In this document: piece after piece, positions 8,997-17,139 of the stretch
Position numbering within the stretch: the stretch's first letter is position 1
Layout of the letters: each line of letters begins with the position of its first letter
Assembly: GCA_963757125.1 (NCBI GenBank)
Contig: CAVWQP010000009.1
Location: 1,612,001 to 1,676,000, forward strand
DNA length: 64,000 nucleotides
Origin: CAVVSD01 sp963757125
GTDB taxonomy: Bacteria > Actinomycetota > Thermoleophilia > Solirubrobacterales > Solirubrobacteraceae
Reading direction: 5' to 3'
Notes under the pieces: model-generated
What the model was told of the DNA's origin: nothing
The model's database searches: none
Seen by the model: only the letters and a program-made list of their open reading frames with translations
Position numbers and translations under genes: made by a program

Positions 8997-9471
8997 GCGA
9001 CGACCGGTCCGAGCCGGTCTCGGCGTCGCGCTGCGCGGTGTCGACCGCCGCGACGACGTCGTGCGGGCTGGAGATGCCGACGAACCGGAACTCGCTGTCG
9101 TCCGTGCCCGCCGTGTCGAAGTCGATGTTCCCGACGCGCATGATCCTGTCCATGAGCGTCTGGTTCGTGTTGACGTTCTGGACCCGCGTGATCCGCGTCT
9201 GCTGGATCTTCTTGGACAGGATCCCCTGTCGGATGTACAGCCGCTGCGTGCTCACGACGTAGTCGGTCGCCGCCCGGCGGATGACCCCCGCGAGCACCAT
9301 GAGCGCGGTGAGGACGACGAACACCACGATCGCGAGACCGACGCTCGCGACGAGGCCGACGATGACCGAGATCACGACGATGCCGAGGAAGGTCGGGGCG
9401 AAGAAGCTGAGCGCAGCGCGCGGTGACGGATGGCCGTCGAACACGATCCGCTCACCGGGATGCAGGTCCAT
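8980..9471 (-). CDS. Membrane protein with bacterial PH domain (DUF304/YdbS-like)
   Basis: A 163-residue protein. The N-terminus (DLHPGERIVFDGHPS) is typical of bacterial PH-domain membrane proteins. Two hydrophobic helices follow at about residues 24-63, then a PH-like domain with TDYVVSTQRLYIRQGIL and a QTRITRVQNVNTNQTLMDRI segment. Function in this family is mostly unknown; some members are envelope-stress or export accessory factors. The ATG at 9471 puts the PH signature at the usual distance. Confidence 0.75.
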   Translation of the reverse strand: MDLHPGERIVFDGHPSPRAALSFFAPTFLGIVVISVIVGLVASVGLAIVVFVVLTALMVLAGVIRRAATDYVVSTQRLYIRQGILSKKIQQTRITRVQNVNTNQTLMDRIMRVGNIDFDTAGTDDSEFRFVGISSPHDVVAAVDTAQRDAETGSDRSSPTTGV

Positions 9472-9481
9472 GCGGCGGACC

Positions 9482-10829
9482 CTACCGGCAGGACGACCAG
9501 ACGGACCAGCCGCCCGCACGCACCGCGAGCGCCTGACCGTCGGGCCCGCGACGCGGGATCGGTCGCTGGTCCTGGAGGACCGATGCTGGGGGCGGCAGGA
9601 GGGTCGTGCCGGGTCCCGCGCGCAGGCGCGCGATCCCGGGCAGCGGCGCGCCCGTGCGCAGCGCCACGAGCGCGCGTGTCAGGAAGACCGTCCGCACGGG
9701 CCCGCACGCGCGCAGCCGCGCGGCACCGCCGGACAGCCGGATCGCCTCGTCGAGGCCTTCGCGCGCGTCGGAGCGCGCCGCGACGTCGCGGGCGGCGGTG
9801 CGCAGCTCGCCGGCGTGCGCCACGAGCGGTCAACACGAGCAGCGCCGCGACACCCAGGCGCGGCCACGGGAGCGCCGCGGCGCCGGCGCCCGCGAGCACC
9901 GCGAGGACGGCGATCGCCGGGACGAGGTAGCGCGGGTTGCCCGCGTACCCGGCGAACGTCGCCACGGCGACGAGCACGACGTAGGCCACCGCGAGCAGCG
10001 CGAGCACCCGCGCGAGCGGCCGGCGCCACGCCGCGAAGGCCGCCGCGACGCAGGCGGCGATGCCGACCCCGGTCGCCGCGTCCGCGAGCACCTGCAGCGC
10101 GGGGTGGTCGGCGTTCCCGGCGCTCCCGGGGCTCGCCGTCGCCCTCGCCGTGTCCCCGGCGCTGATCGCGCCCGCGCTCCACACGACGTCGGGCCCGAAC
10201 CAGGCCACGACGATCACCAGCGCCCCGCCCGCGACGAGCGCCCGCGACCCGAGCCGCCACGTCCACGCGCCGTACCCGAGCAGGAACGGCCAGATCTCCG
10301 GGCGCAGGAGCCCCGCCGCCGCGAGCAGCACGAACGCGAGTCGCTCGCGGCGCTCCAGGTGCGCCACGATCGCCCACAGCACGAACGCCGCGAGCCATCC
10401 CTCGGAGTTGCCCAGCGCGGCGTTGTACGCCCACCACGGCCCCAGCGCCGTCACCCCGACCGCGCCGACCGCCGCCGCGCGGCCGCCCAGCATGCGGCCG
10501 AGGCGCCAGGCGCCGCCGAGCGCCACGAAGGCGCCGGTTCGTGCGAGGATCAGCCACAACGAGGGCGCGAGGTCGCCCGCGAGCGCCAGCGGCGTCGTGA
10601 ACAGCAGCGGCAGCGGCTTCCACGAGGGTCCGTCGGCGGTCGTCAGGCCGGAGCCGGGCAGGTCCCGTCCCCATACGAGCCAGGCCTGAGGATCGAACGC
10701 GAGCGCCCACGGAAGCAGCAGTGTCAGGGTCGCGAGGACGCACGGAAGCGCAGCGCGTCGTAATACAATCCCGCGCCCGAACCGGAACGTTGGACGCACG
10801 GCACCAGGAGGAGAATCACTCGATGTCAT
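9482..10829 (-). CDS. Polytopic membrane protein, GT-C-like (frameshifted near C-terminus)
   Basis: About 449 residues with roughly nine hydrophobic segments. The pattern (WGRDLPGSGLTT in the first periplasmic loop, GLLRPEIWPFLLGYGAW, then helices and a soluble C-terminal tail) resembles uncharacterised GT-C-fold membrane proteins of actinobacteria. The catalytic DD or DE typical of GT-C loop 1 was not clearly seen; WGRDLP is the nearest. The frame breaks near 9821-9832, after ALLVLTA, and continues as LVAHAGELRTAARD to the stop at 9482. The start at 10829 overlaps the start region of the divergent VOC gene, so the true start may be slightly inside. Confidence 0.55.
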
Positions 10830-11812
10830 ACCCCGCGCCCAAGGGCACGATCCGCGGCAGCCACCATCTGACGTTCTGCGTCGGAGGCGCGCAGGAGGAC
10901 TACGACTTCCACGTCAAGACCCTCGGTCTCAAGATGGTGAAGAAGACGGTCCTCTTCGACGGTGAGGTCCCGATCTACCACCTCTACTACGGCAACGAGG
11001 TGGGCAACGCGAGCACGCTGCTCACGAGCTTCCCGTACCGCCAGGCCGGCTGGATGGGCAAGCGCGGCACGCAGCAGGGTCGCTTCCTCAATGTCGCCGT
11101 CCCGGCCGATTCGATCGGCTTCTGGGCCGACCGCCTCAAGGGCGCCGGCATCGCCGCGACGGAGACCGAGCGCTTCGGCACCCAGCGGCTCGAGTTCGAG
11201 CATCCCTCGGGCCCCGAGTACGCGATGATCGGCGACACGACCAACGACGACCGTCCGCCCTACGAGGGCGGCGGCGTCAGCGGCGAGCACGCCATCCGCG
11301 GCATCCACGGCACCACGACCTTCATCCGCGACCTCGACACCGCGAAGGTGTTCCTCGTCGACGGCATGGGCGGCGAGTATCTGGGTCAGGACGGCCAGTA
11401 CCACCAGTTCCAGATCGGCACCGACGAGGGCTACGGCCGCATCCTGGAGATGAAGGAGGAGCGCGACCTCGACCAGGGCAGCTGGACCTTCGGCGAGGGC
11501 ACGATCCACCACCACGCGTTCGACGTCATCGACGGCGAGAACCAGATGGTGGTGCGCGAGCACCTCGTCGGCCTCGGCTTCACCGACGCCTCCGAGCCCA
11601 AGGATCGCGGCTACTTCTACTCCGTGTACTGCCGCTCCCCCATGGGTCTGCTCTGCGAGCTCGCGTGGTCGCACGAGCAGGGCTTCTACATCGACGAGCA
11701 GCCGGAGCAGCTCGGTCAGTCGATCCAGATCCCGCCGCACTGGGAGCACCGCCGGCCGGAGATCTCCCAGCTCGAGGAGATCGCGACGGTCGAGTCGATC
11801 GACGCACCGTAG
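10823..11812 (+). CDS. VOC-superfamily ring-cleaving-dioxygenase-like protein (MhqO/YkcA type)
   Basis: A 329-residue protein made of two vicinal-oxygen-chelate modules, residues about 10-150 and 155-320. The first begins GSHHLTFCVGGAQEDYDFHV with a candidate metal-ligand His. The second begins AIRGIHGTTTFIRDLDTAK with its His, and CELAW near 297-301 supplies a Glu ligand. This arrangement matches YkcA/MhqO-type proteins annotated as ring-cleaving (hydroquinone) dioxygenases; the true substrate is not known. A ribosome binding site (GGAGGAG, 10808-10814) decides the ATG at 10823. TACAAT at 10764-10769 is a fair -10 match but no good -35 was found. A strong hairpin follows the gene. Confidence 0.78.
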   Translation: MSYPAPKGTIRGSHHLTFCVGGAQEDYDFHVKTLGLKMVKKTVLFDGEVPIYHLYYGNEVGNASTLLTSFPYRQAGWMGKRGTQQGRFLNVAVPADSIGFWADRLKGAGIAATETERFGTQRLEFEHPSGPEYAMIGDTTNDDRPPYEGGGVSGEHAIRGIHGTTTFIRDLDTAKVFLVDGMGGEYLGQDGQYHQFQIGTDEGYGRILEMKEERDLDQGSWTFGEGTIHHHAFDVIDGENQMVVREHLVGLGFTDASEPKDRGYFYSVYCRSPMGLLCELAWSHEQGFYIDEQPEQLGQSIQIPPHWEHRRPEISQLEEIATVESIDAP

Positions 11813-11825
11813 TTCCTGCGCCCTG

Positions 11826-11856
11826 CGCGCGGCGGCTCGTCCCGAGCCGCCGCGCG
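11826..11856 (+). terminator. Hairpin terminator after the VOC gene
   Basis: A perfect 14-base stem (CGCGCGGCGGCTCG at 11826-11839, its complement at 11843-11856) with a 3-base loop, 13 bases after the stop codon. There is no U-tract, which is common for terminators of high-GC actinobacteria. Confidence 0.7.
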
Positions 11857-11887
11857 GGCGTCCAGCTTGCACGCCCCGTCGCCGGTC

Positions 11888-11903
11888 GTTAGGTTGCCCT
11901 AAC
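11888..11903 (+). promoter_or_regulatory. Candidate DtxR/IdeR-type operator
   Basis: GTTAGGTTGCCCTAAC is an inverted repeat (GTTAGG, 4-base spacer, CCTAAC), extended on both sides by CCGG. The left half and centre match the iron-dependent repressor consensus TTAGGTTAGSCTAACCTAA at 12 of 19 positions by eye. It lies 56 bases before the SirB1-like gene and after the hairpin, so it would control only that gene. No DtxR gene is in the window. Confidence 0.4.
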
Positions 11904-11959
11904 ACCGGCCGCCGCGGTCGGATATCCGACGACCGACGCTGATGAGGGGGCGCGCACCC

Positions 11960-12568
11960 ATGGGACGTATGCCGGACGACGTGAGCGAGCGACCCTTCGC
12001 CGAGCTCGCGGCGGGCGCGTGCCCCGCGTACGTCGATCTCCTCCTCGCGCTGGGCCAGGAGTTCGGCGAGGTCGACGGCGACGCGGTGCGCGAGCGCCTC
12101 GACGACGACAGCCGGGCGCTGTTCGGCATCGACGAGCTGTCCCCCCTCGCACGCGCCGATCGCCTCGCAGCGGTCATGGACCGCGAGCTCGGCCTCTCCG
12201 CCGAGGACACGGCGGGCACGGTCGGACTGCACTTCCACGAGGTCGTGGGCCGCCGCTGTGGCCACCCCGCGATGCTCGCCGCGATCGGCGCGGAGCTCGC
12301 GCTGCGCGCCGGCGTCGCCGCGGGCGTGTACGCCTCGCCGCGACGCTGGTTCATCGGGGTCGGCGACGGCGACGACCTCGTCGTCCTCGACGCCCGGCTG
12401 GGCGAGGGCAGCACGGAGCCGCCGGGCGAGGTCCGCGCCGCCTGCGCGCACGAGCTCGCCTTCTGCGTGCTGTGCGGGCTGTCCAGCGCCTACACGCAGC
12501 TGGGCCGCGACGACGACGCGCGCCACGCCGGGCGCCTGCGCCTGGCACTGCCCGTGCAGCCGCGCTGA
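11960..12568 (+). CDS. SirB1/transglutaminase-like domain protein, function unknown
   Basis: A 202-residue protein. The middle (HEVVGRRCGHPAMLAAIGAE, then ALRAGVAAGVYASPRRWFIG) has the spacing of the SirB1 N-terminal domain, a catalytically inactive-looking transglutaminase relative. The N-terminal half is acidic and helical. The ATG at 11960 was preferred over 11942 because GAGGGGG at 11944-11950 is a good ribosome binding site nine bases upstream. SirB1 proteins have no settled biochemical role. The only regulatory clue is the iron-box-like repeat upstream. Confidence 0.55.
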   Translation: MGRMPDDVSERPFAELAAGACPAYVDLLLALGQEFGEVDGDAVRERLDDDSRALFGIDELSPLARADRLAAVMDRELGLSAEDTAGTVGLHFHEVVGRRCGHPAMLAAIGAELALRAGVAAGVYASPRRWFIGVGDGDDLVVLDARLGEGSTEPPGEVRAACAHELAFCVLCGLSSAYTQLGRDDDARHAGRLRLALPVQPR

Positions 12569-12576
12569 GACGGCGC

Positions 12577-12858
12577 TCAGACCTCCCAGCCGCCGTCGCC
12601 CGGCGTGCGGGCCGCGGCGAGCGCGAGCTCCAGGTGGCGCAGCGCCGACGGCAGTCGCGTCGCGAGCTCGCGGCCGGATTCGGTGAGCGCGACGCTACGG
12701 CTCGTGCGGGTCAGCAGCACGACGCCCATCTCCTCCTCCAGCCGGCGGATCCGCCTGCTGAGCGTCGACTGCGACGTGTGCAGCTCCTCGGCCGCGCGGC
12801 CGAAGTGCATCGTCCGCGCGAGGACGTCGAAGCAGTGCAGGTCGCGCAGCTCGACCAC
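12577..12858 (-). CDS. LysR-type DNA-binding domain standing alone (no effector domain)
   Basis: A 93-residue protein from a GTG at 12858. It is almost only the LysR winged helix-turn-helix: LHCFDVLARTMHFGRAAEEL, then HTSQSTLSRRIRRLEEEMG, then LLTRTSRSVALTESG. A short helix follows and the stop comes where the roughly 200-residue effector-binding domain should begin. No later homologous piece is seen downstream, because the convergent SirB1-like gene follows within 8 bases. It is divergent from the monooxygenase gene and an operator-like site lies between them. It may be a headless regulator or the remains of a full LysR gene. Confidence 0.75.
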   Translation of the reverse strand: MVELRDLHCFDVLARTMHFGRAAEELHTSQSTLSRRIRRLEEEMGVVLLTRTSRSVALTESGRELATRLPSALRHLELALAAARTPGDGGWEV

Positions 12859-12871
12859 TCCGGGCGATCAT

Positions 12872-12884
12872 TGCAGATCCTGCA
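12872..12884. promoter_or_regulatory. LysR-type T-N11-A operator candidate
   Basis: TGCAGATCCTGCA is a perfect inverted repeat (TGCAG, ATC, CTGCA) and fits the T-N11-A rule for LysR binding sites. It lies 14 bases from the LysR-type start codon and about 87 bases before the monooxygenase, where an autoregulatory and activating site is expected. Confidence 0.6.
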
Positions 12885-12970
12885 TCGGAAGCTGTCGGAT
12901 CATGCGATTGATCGGAACGCCGCCGCGACGTACGGTCCGAGTCGCCGGAACACGGAGCGAGGGAGAGAAC

Positions 12971-14209
12971 GTGGCTGGAATCGGAGTCGTCGGTGCGGGC
13001 GTGTCGTCCCTGCATCTCGGGCTGTACCTGCGGGCGCACGACGTGCCCGTGACGATCTACGCGGACAAGACCGCGCAGCAGATCGCCGACGGGCGCCTGC
13101 TGAACACGGTCGCGCACCACCACCACACCCTCGAGCGCGAGCGCGCCCTCGGCGTGCATCACTGGGACGTCGCCGAGCACGGCTACGTCTGCCACCACCA
13201 CTTCATCTCCGGGCCGGACCTCGCCTTCCAGGGCGACTTCGACCACCCGTCGATGTGCATCGACTACCGCCTCTACCTCCCGCGCCTGATGGCCGACTTC
13301 GAGGAGCGCGGCGGCGACCTCGTCGTGGGTCCGACGCTCGAGGCGGCCGACGTCGAGCGGCTCTCCGCCGACCACGACCTCATGGTCGTCGCGGTCGGTC
13401 GCGGGAGCATCGGCGGCATGTTCCGCCGCCGGCCCGACCGGTCCCCGTACGACCGCCCGCAGCGCCGCCTCTGCGCCGGCCTGTACCACGGCGTCGCGCC
13501 GACCGAGCCCCGAGGCGTCTCGTTCTGCATCGCCCCCGGCCACGGCGAGCTGCTCGAGCTCCCGCTGCTCACGCGCGAGGGCCACGCGACCGCGCTGCTG
13601 TTCGAGAACATCCCCGGCGGCGAGACGGAGCGGCTCGTCGACATGTCCGTCGAGGAGGACGTCGCGGGCTTCGAGCAGGCGGTGCTGGAGACGGTCCGGC
13701 AGCACTACGGCTGGGTCGCCGACCGCATCGACCCGTCGTCCTTCCGCCTGCTCGGCCCCCAGGACGTCCTGCAGGGCGCGCTCACCCCGGTCGTCCGCGA
13801 GGACTACACGCAGCTGTCGTCCGGGAAGTTCGCGCTGGCGATGGGCGACACGCACGTCGTCGTCGACCCGATCATCGGTCAGGGCGCGAACTCGGCGTCG
13901 TACTCGGCCTGGATGGTCGGGGAGGCGATCGTCACCGACCTCGTCTACGACGAGCGGTTCTGCCGCAGCGTCGCCCGGGCGCGCGAGGAGCGCGTCATGG
14001 GCATCTCCGACTGGACCAACATCATGCTCAACCCGCCGCAGCACGTCCTCGGGCTGCTCATGGCGATGGCCGAGAACCGCGAGCTCTGCGATGCGTTCAG
14101 CGGCAACTGGGACCGCCCGGAGCGCAACCTCGAGGCCCTGGCGACGCCCGAGCGGACGGATGCCTTCATGGCCCGTCACACTGCTGGCTCCCCTGCCCTT
14201 GCCGCGTGA
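12971..14209 (+). CDS. Styrene/indole-monooxygenase-like flavoprotein (StyA family)
   Basis: A 412-residue single-component FAD protein of the StyA type, which uses reduced FAD from a separate reductase to epoxidise styrene- or indole-like compounds. It begins with GIGVVGAGVSSLHLGLYLR, where the second part of the nucleotide motif has Ser as usual for this family. Late in the protein is ALAMGDTHVVVDPIIGQGAN, the second FAD-binding motif. Several histidine-rich segments (VAHHHHTLERE, VCHHHFISGP) are notable. The GTG at 12971 follows GGGAGA. No StyB-type flavin reductase is in the window. The next gene, an EthD-like protein, follows after 18 bases. Confidence 0.8.
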   Translation: MAGIGVVGAGVSSLHLGLYLRAHDVPVTIYADKTAQQIADGRLLNTVAHHHHTLERERALGVHHWDVAEHGYVCHHHFISGPDLAFQGDFDHPSMCIDYRLYLPRLMADFEERGGDLVVGPTLEAADVERLSADHDLMVVAVGRGSIGGMFRRRPDRSPYDRPQRRLCAGLYHGVAPTEPRGVSFCIAPGHGELLELPLLTREGHATALLFENIPGGETERLVDMSVEEDVAGFEQAVLETVRQHYGWVADRIDPSSFRLLGPQDVLQGALTPVVREDYTQLSSGKFALAMGDTHVVVDPIIGQGANSASYSAWMVGEAIVTDLVYDERFCRSVARAREERVMGISDWTNIMLNPPQHVLGLLMAMAENRELCDAFSGNWDRPERNLEALATPERTDAFMARHTAGSPALAA

Positions 14210-14227
14210 CGTCCGAGGAGGAGCCCA

Positions 14228-14539
14228 GTGCACAAGTTCGTCGTCCTCTACAACCAGCCTGAGGACCCGGAGCACTTCCGCAGCTACTACGAGAGCACCC
14301 ACATCCCGCTCGCTGCCGGGCTGCCGGGCCTGAAGGCGTACCGGTACTCGTTCTCCGTGGCGTCCCCCGGCCAGGACGACCCGCCCTACTTCTGCATCTT
14401 CGAGGGCGACTTCGACGACGCGGCGTCGATGGGCGAGGCGATGAGCGGCGAGTACGGCCAGAAGGTCGGCGCGGACGTGCCGAACTACGCGACCGGCGGG
14501 GCGACGATCCTCACCTACGCGGTGGAGGGCTCGGGCTGA
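14228..14539 (+). CDS. EthD-family small protein
   Basis: A 103-residue single-domain protein with the EthD pattern: HKFVVLYNQPEDPEHFRSYY, then STHIPLAAGLPGLKAYRYS and a C-terminal ferredoxin-like strand. EthD proteins form dimeric alpha-beta barrels; the founding member is needed for ethyl tert-butyl ether oxidation with a P450, with unclear chemistry. A strong ribosome binding site (GAGGAGGAG, 14214-14222) precedes the GTG start. Its place right after the StyA-like gene suggests the two act on one substrate or product. Its stop abuts the stop of the convergent GAF gene. Confidence 0.8.
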   Translation: MHKFVVLYNQPEDPEHFRSYYESTHIPLAAGLPGLKAYRYSFSVASPGQDDPPYFCIFEGDFDDAASMGEAMSGEYGQKVGADVPNYATGGATILTYAVEGSG

Positions 14540-15103
14540 TCAGCTGCCGGAAGCGGTGCGTGCCGAGGACAGCGCGGCGCGCACCGTCTCCCCCAGCCCA
14601 CGCAGCACGTTGAGCTCGCCGGCCCCGAGGCCGGGTCGGCGCTCGCGGGCGAGGCAGCACAGGACGTACAGGCGCGCGCGATCCGTCGGCAGCGTCACGC
14701 CGAGGTAGGCGCCCATGCCGGACTCCGCCAGGCCGGGGATGCCCTTCAGGGCGGGCTCGGCGAGCACGTCCCCGACGGCGCCATCGATCCGCCCGTCCAG
14801 GAGCCGGCGGCAGATCGTGTCGCTGAGCGGCCAGGACGCCCCGACCTGCATGCCGCCCGGCCAGCCGTTCACGAGCGCCCAGCGGACGGTCTCGCTCGTG
14901 GTGGAGATCTCCGTGACGAGCGCGGCGTCCATGGCCAGCTCGCGACGAGCGAGCGCGAGGGCAGGCAGGATCGCGCCGTCCAGGCTGGCTTCGGGCGGCA
15001 GGCCGATCGCTCCGGCGCGGAGCGCAGCGTCGCACCGGGGGCACTGGTCCTCACGGACGCAGTAGGTCCGAAGACCGCATTCGGGGCACACGACGTAGGG
15101 CAT
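14540..15103 (-). CDS. Zinc-ribbon plus GAF-domain protein
   Basis: A 187-residue protein. Residues 1-30 hold CPECG and CPRC, a four-cysteine zinc ribbon. The rest is GAF-like, with ALVTEISTTSETVRWALVNG, a SWPLSDTICRRLLDGR segment typical of GAF helices, and GAYLGVTLPTDRARLYVLCC. There is no output domain, so it may act as a small-molecule sensor through a partner. The ATG at 15103 was chosen over an upstream TTG because it places the ribbon at the N-terminus. Ligand and partner are unknown. Confidence 0.7.
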   Translation of the reverse strand: MPYVVCPECGLRTYCVREDQCPRCDAALRAGAIGLPPEASLDGAILPALALARRELAMDAALVTEISTTSETVRWALVNGWPGGMQVGASWPLSDTICRRLLDGRIDGAVGDVLAEPALKGIPGLAESGMGAYLGVTLPTDRARLYVLCCLARERRPGLGAGELNVLRGLGETVRAALSSARTASGS

Positions 15104-15139
15104 CGAGCCGCCCAAACGGTAGCGAACGGAGGCGGACGA

Positions 15140-15634
15140 TCAGCGGCGACGCGCCGCGAAGACCGCGGCGGCACCGACCGCGAGACCGCCCAGCCCGGCG
15201 ACGATGCGTGCAGCGCGGCCGCCGCGTCGAGGCTCTGATCCGGGCTCGTCGGGCTCCGGCTCGGGGTCCGGGACGACGGCCTCCACCGCGGTCGCCGCCG
15301 AGGCGACCACCGCCGCGAGTGCGCCGCGCGGCTTGGGCTGCGGGGCGGGCGCGTCGGCGACCTGGTCGACCTTGTCGACGAGTCGCAGCTCGGCCTCGGT
15401 GATGCCTGCGGCGTTCGCGTTGGAGACCATGATGCGCACGCGGTTGCCACCGGTGATGGCGATGTCCGGGTGGCGGCCGTAGTCCTCGACGGCCTCCCCG
15501 ATGCGCTCCAGGAACGCGAGCGCCTGCGCGAAGTCCCGCAGCGCGCGCTCGCGGATCAGCGTGTCCCCGCTGCGCCGCCAGGCCGGGCGTCGCGCGAGCT
15601 CCTCGCGGACCTCCTCGTCGCTCAGGATCGCCAT
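15140..15634 (-). CDS. Pterin-4a-carbinolamine-dehydratase-like protein with C-terminal membrane anchor
   Basis: A 164-residue fusion. Residues 1-92 are PCD/DCoH-like: WRRSGDTLIRERALRDFAQA, then GEAVEDYGRHPDI with the His-Pro active-site core, and VRIMVSNANAAGITEAELRL. Residues about 95-140 form a Pro/Glu/Asp-rich linker. Residues about 145-160 form a hydrophobic helix (RIVAGLGGLAVGAAAVFAA) followed by three arginines. Ordinary PCDs are soluble and about 95-110 residues, so the tail is unusual. It would hold the domain on the inner face of the membrane. Activity on pterins is not certain, since one His of the usual His-His-Pro is Arg. Confidence 0.72.
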   Translation of the reverse strand: MAILSDEEVREELARRPAWRRSGDTLIRERALRDFAQALAFLERIGEAVEDYGRHPDIAITGGNRVRIMVSNANAAGITEAELRLVDKVDQVADAPAPQPKPRGALAAVVASAATAVEAVVPDPEPEPDEPGSEPRRGGRAARIVAGLGGLAVGAAAVFAARRR

Positions 15635-15709
15635 GCCCGGACGCTACCTCAGGCCGCGTCGTAAGAGAACCGACATCGATGGCGCCGCCGCCGCGGATAG
15701 GTTGGCGCC

Positions 15710-16387
15710 GTGATCAGGAAACAGGTCTGTCTCGCCGCGGTCGCCCTGGGCGCCATGCTCGGGGTCCCGCAGGTCGCCGCGGCGCAGGCACCTGACGAGC
15801 GCGCGGCCGCGCGCGAGTTCTCCTACGCCGCCTACCGGCTGCGCGTGGCCGTGAAGGCGCGCCTGCCGGAGATCGAGCGCGCGGCGTCGATCACCCGCTC
15901 ACCCGCCTGCCGCTCAGCCCTCAGCGGCGGGACGCCGGCCCAGCAGCGCAAGCACGTCGACGACCTCGTCGGGGTGCTGGTGGACCTCCTCGCCGGCGCG
16001 ATGTTCGCCCCGGTCTCGGAGCAGCTGCGGTCGTTCCAGGCCGAGCTTGATCGCGTCCCGACCGCCGACCCGGCGTTGCGCAGCGGCCGGGCGGCATGGC
16101 GCCAGTCGGTGGCCCTCTACGTGCAGGTCCGACCCCTGCCGTCCGATCTCTGCGCGCAGCTCGGCCGCTGGCGCACCGCCGGCTACGCCGCGGGCGCGCG
16201 ACCGGCGCTGCAGCCGACCGCCGTACGTCGCATCCTCGACGGCTCGGGGACCGTGGACGCCAAGCTGCACATCGCCGCCGCGCGGATGGTCGCGCTGGGC
16301 GTGAGCCAGGGCCAGGCGCGCCGCTTCGCAGGCGACACGGTCTTCGATGGCTTCTCGCCAGAGGATCTGCTGGGATTGGGCTCTTGA
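15710..16387 (+). CDS. Secreted protein of a tandem paralogous family, copy 1
   Basis: A 225-residue protein from a GTG with a clear signal peptide (residues about 1-25, ending VAAAQA). The mature part starts PDERAAAREFSYAAYRLRV and includes LDRVPTADPALRSGR and a C-terminal GVSQGQARRFAGDTVFDGF. These three stretches recur in the next two genes. Four cysteines are possible disulphides. I recognise no known family. The mature region looks mainly helical, and a repeated Tyr/Arg-rich helix may be a binding surface. Its stop overlaps the start of copy 2, so the copies are translated together. Confidence 0.7.
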   Translation: MIRKQVCLAAVALGAMLGVPQVAAAQAPDERAAAREFSYAAYRLRVAVKARLPEIERAASITRSPACRSALSGGTPAQQRKHVDDLVGVLVDLLAGAMFAPVSEQLRSFQAELDRVPTADPALRSGRAAWRQSVALYVQVRPLPSDLCAQLGRWRTAGYAAGARPALQPTAVRRILDGSGTVDAKLHIAAARMVALGVSQGQARRFAGDTVFDGFSPEDLLGLGS

Positions 16388-17079
16388 CGCGGGTCCTGGC
16401 ATCCCTGCTGGCCCTGGTGACCATCGGCGTGCTCGCCCTGCCGCCGGCCGCGTCCGCGCAGGCGCCCGACGATCGCGCCGCCGCGCGCGAGTTCTCCTAC
16501 GCCGCGTACCGGCTGCGGGTGAAGATCAAGGCCGCGGTGCCGGCGATGAACCAGGCGGCCGACGTCCTGACCTCGCGCACCTGCAGCGACGCGAGCGCGC
16601 GGACGCCGACGCTGACGAAGGCCGCCGAGCGCAAGGCGGGCGTCCTGTTCGCGGAGGTGCTGCTCGGTGCGACGCTCAGCCCGGTCGCGGGCGCGTTCGG
16701 GACGTTCCAGACCGAGCTGGACCGCGTCCCGACCGCCGACCCGGCGCTCGCCGCCGGACGGGAGTCGTGGCGTCAGTCGGTCGTGGTCATCCAGCAGGTG
16801 CAACCGGTGCCCGCCGACGTCTGCACCCGCATCCGCGCCTGGGTGGACTCGGGCTACGCGGACGCCGCGCTCCCGGTCCTGCAGCCCGCACCGCTGCACG
16901 AGCTGCTCGCGTCGTCGCAGGACTCCGACGCCCCCGACCCTTCCGAATCCGGCCTGCGTCGCGCCGCGGCGCGCATGGTGGAGCTCGGCGTCCCGAAGGG
17001 GCAGGCACGGCGCTTCGCGGGCGCGACGCTCTTCCGCGGCGTGGACCTGCTCGACTTCGGATCCGCGCTGGCCTCGTAG
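16384..17079 (+). CDS. Secreted protein of a tandem paralogous family, copy 2
   Basis: About 231 residues from a TTG at 16384 that overlaps the stop of copy 1 (TTGA). The signal peptide ends PPAASAQA, then PDDRAAAREFSYAAYRLRV, LDRVPTADPALAAGR, and GVPKGQARRFAGATLFRGV, the same blocks as copy 1. It is closer to copy 3 in the VKIKAA stretch and in PVAGAFG. Function unknown; the close tandem order points to duplication and perhaps to one complex. Confidence 0.7.
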   Translation: MTRVLASLLALVTIGVLALPPAASAQAPDDRAAAREFSYAAYRLRVKIKAAVPAMNQAADVLTSRTCSDASARTPTLTKAAERKAGVLFAEVLLGATLSPVAGAFGTFQTELDRVPTADPALAAGRESWRQSVVVIQQVQPVPADVCTRIRAWVDSGYADAALPVLQPAPLHELLASSQDSDAPDPSESGLRRAAARMVELGVPKGQARRFAGATLFRGVDLLDFGSALAS

Positions 17080-17139
17080 GCACTCGGACACGTGTCCGTG
17101 TCGCTGGCGCGCCGCCGGACGCCTCGCTACACACCATCG

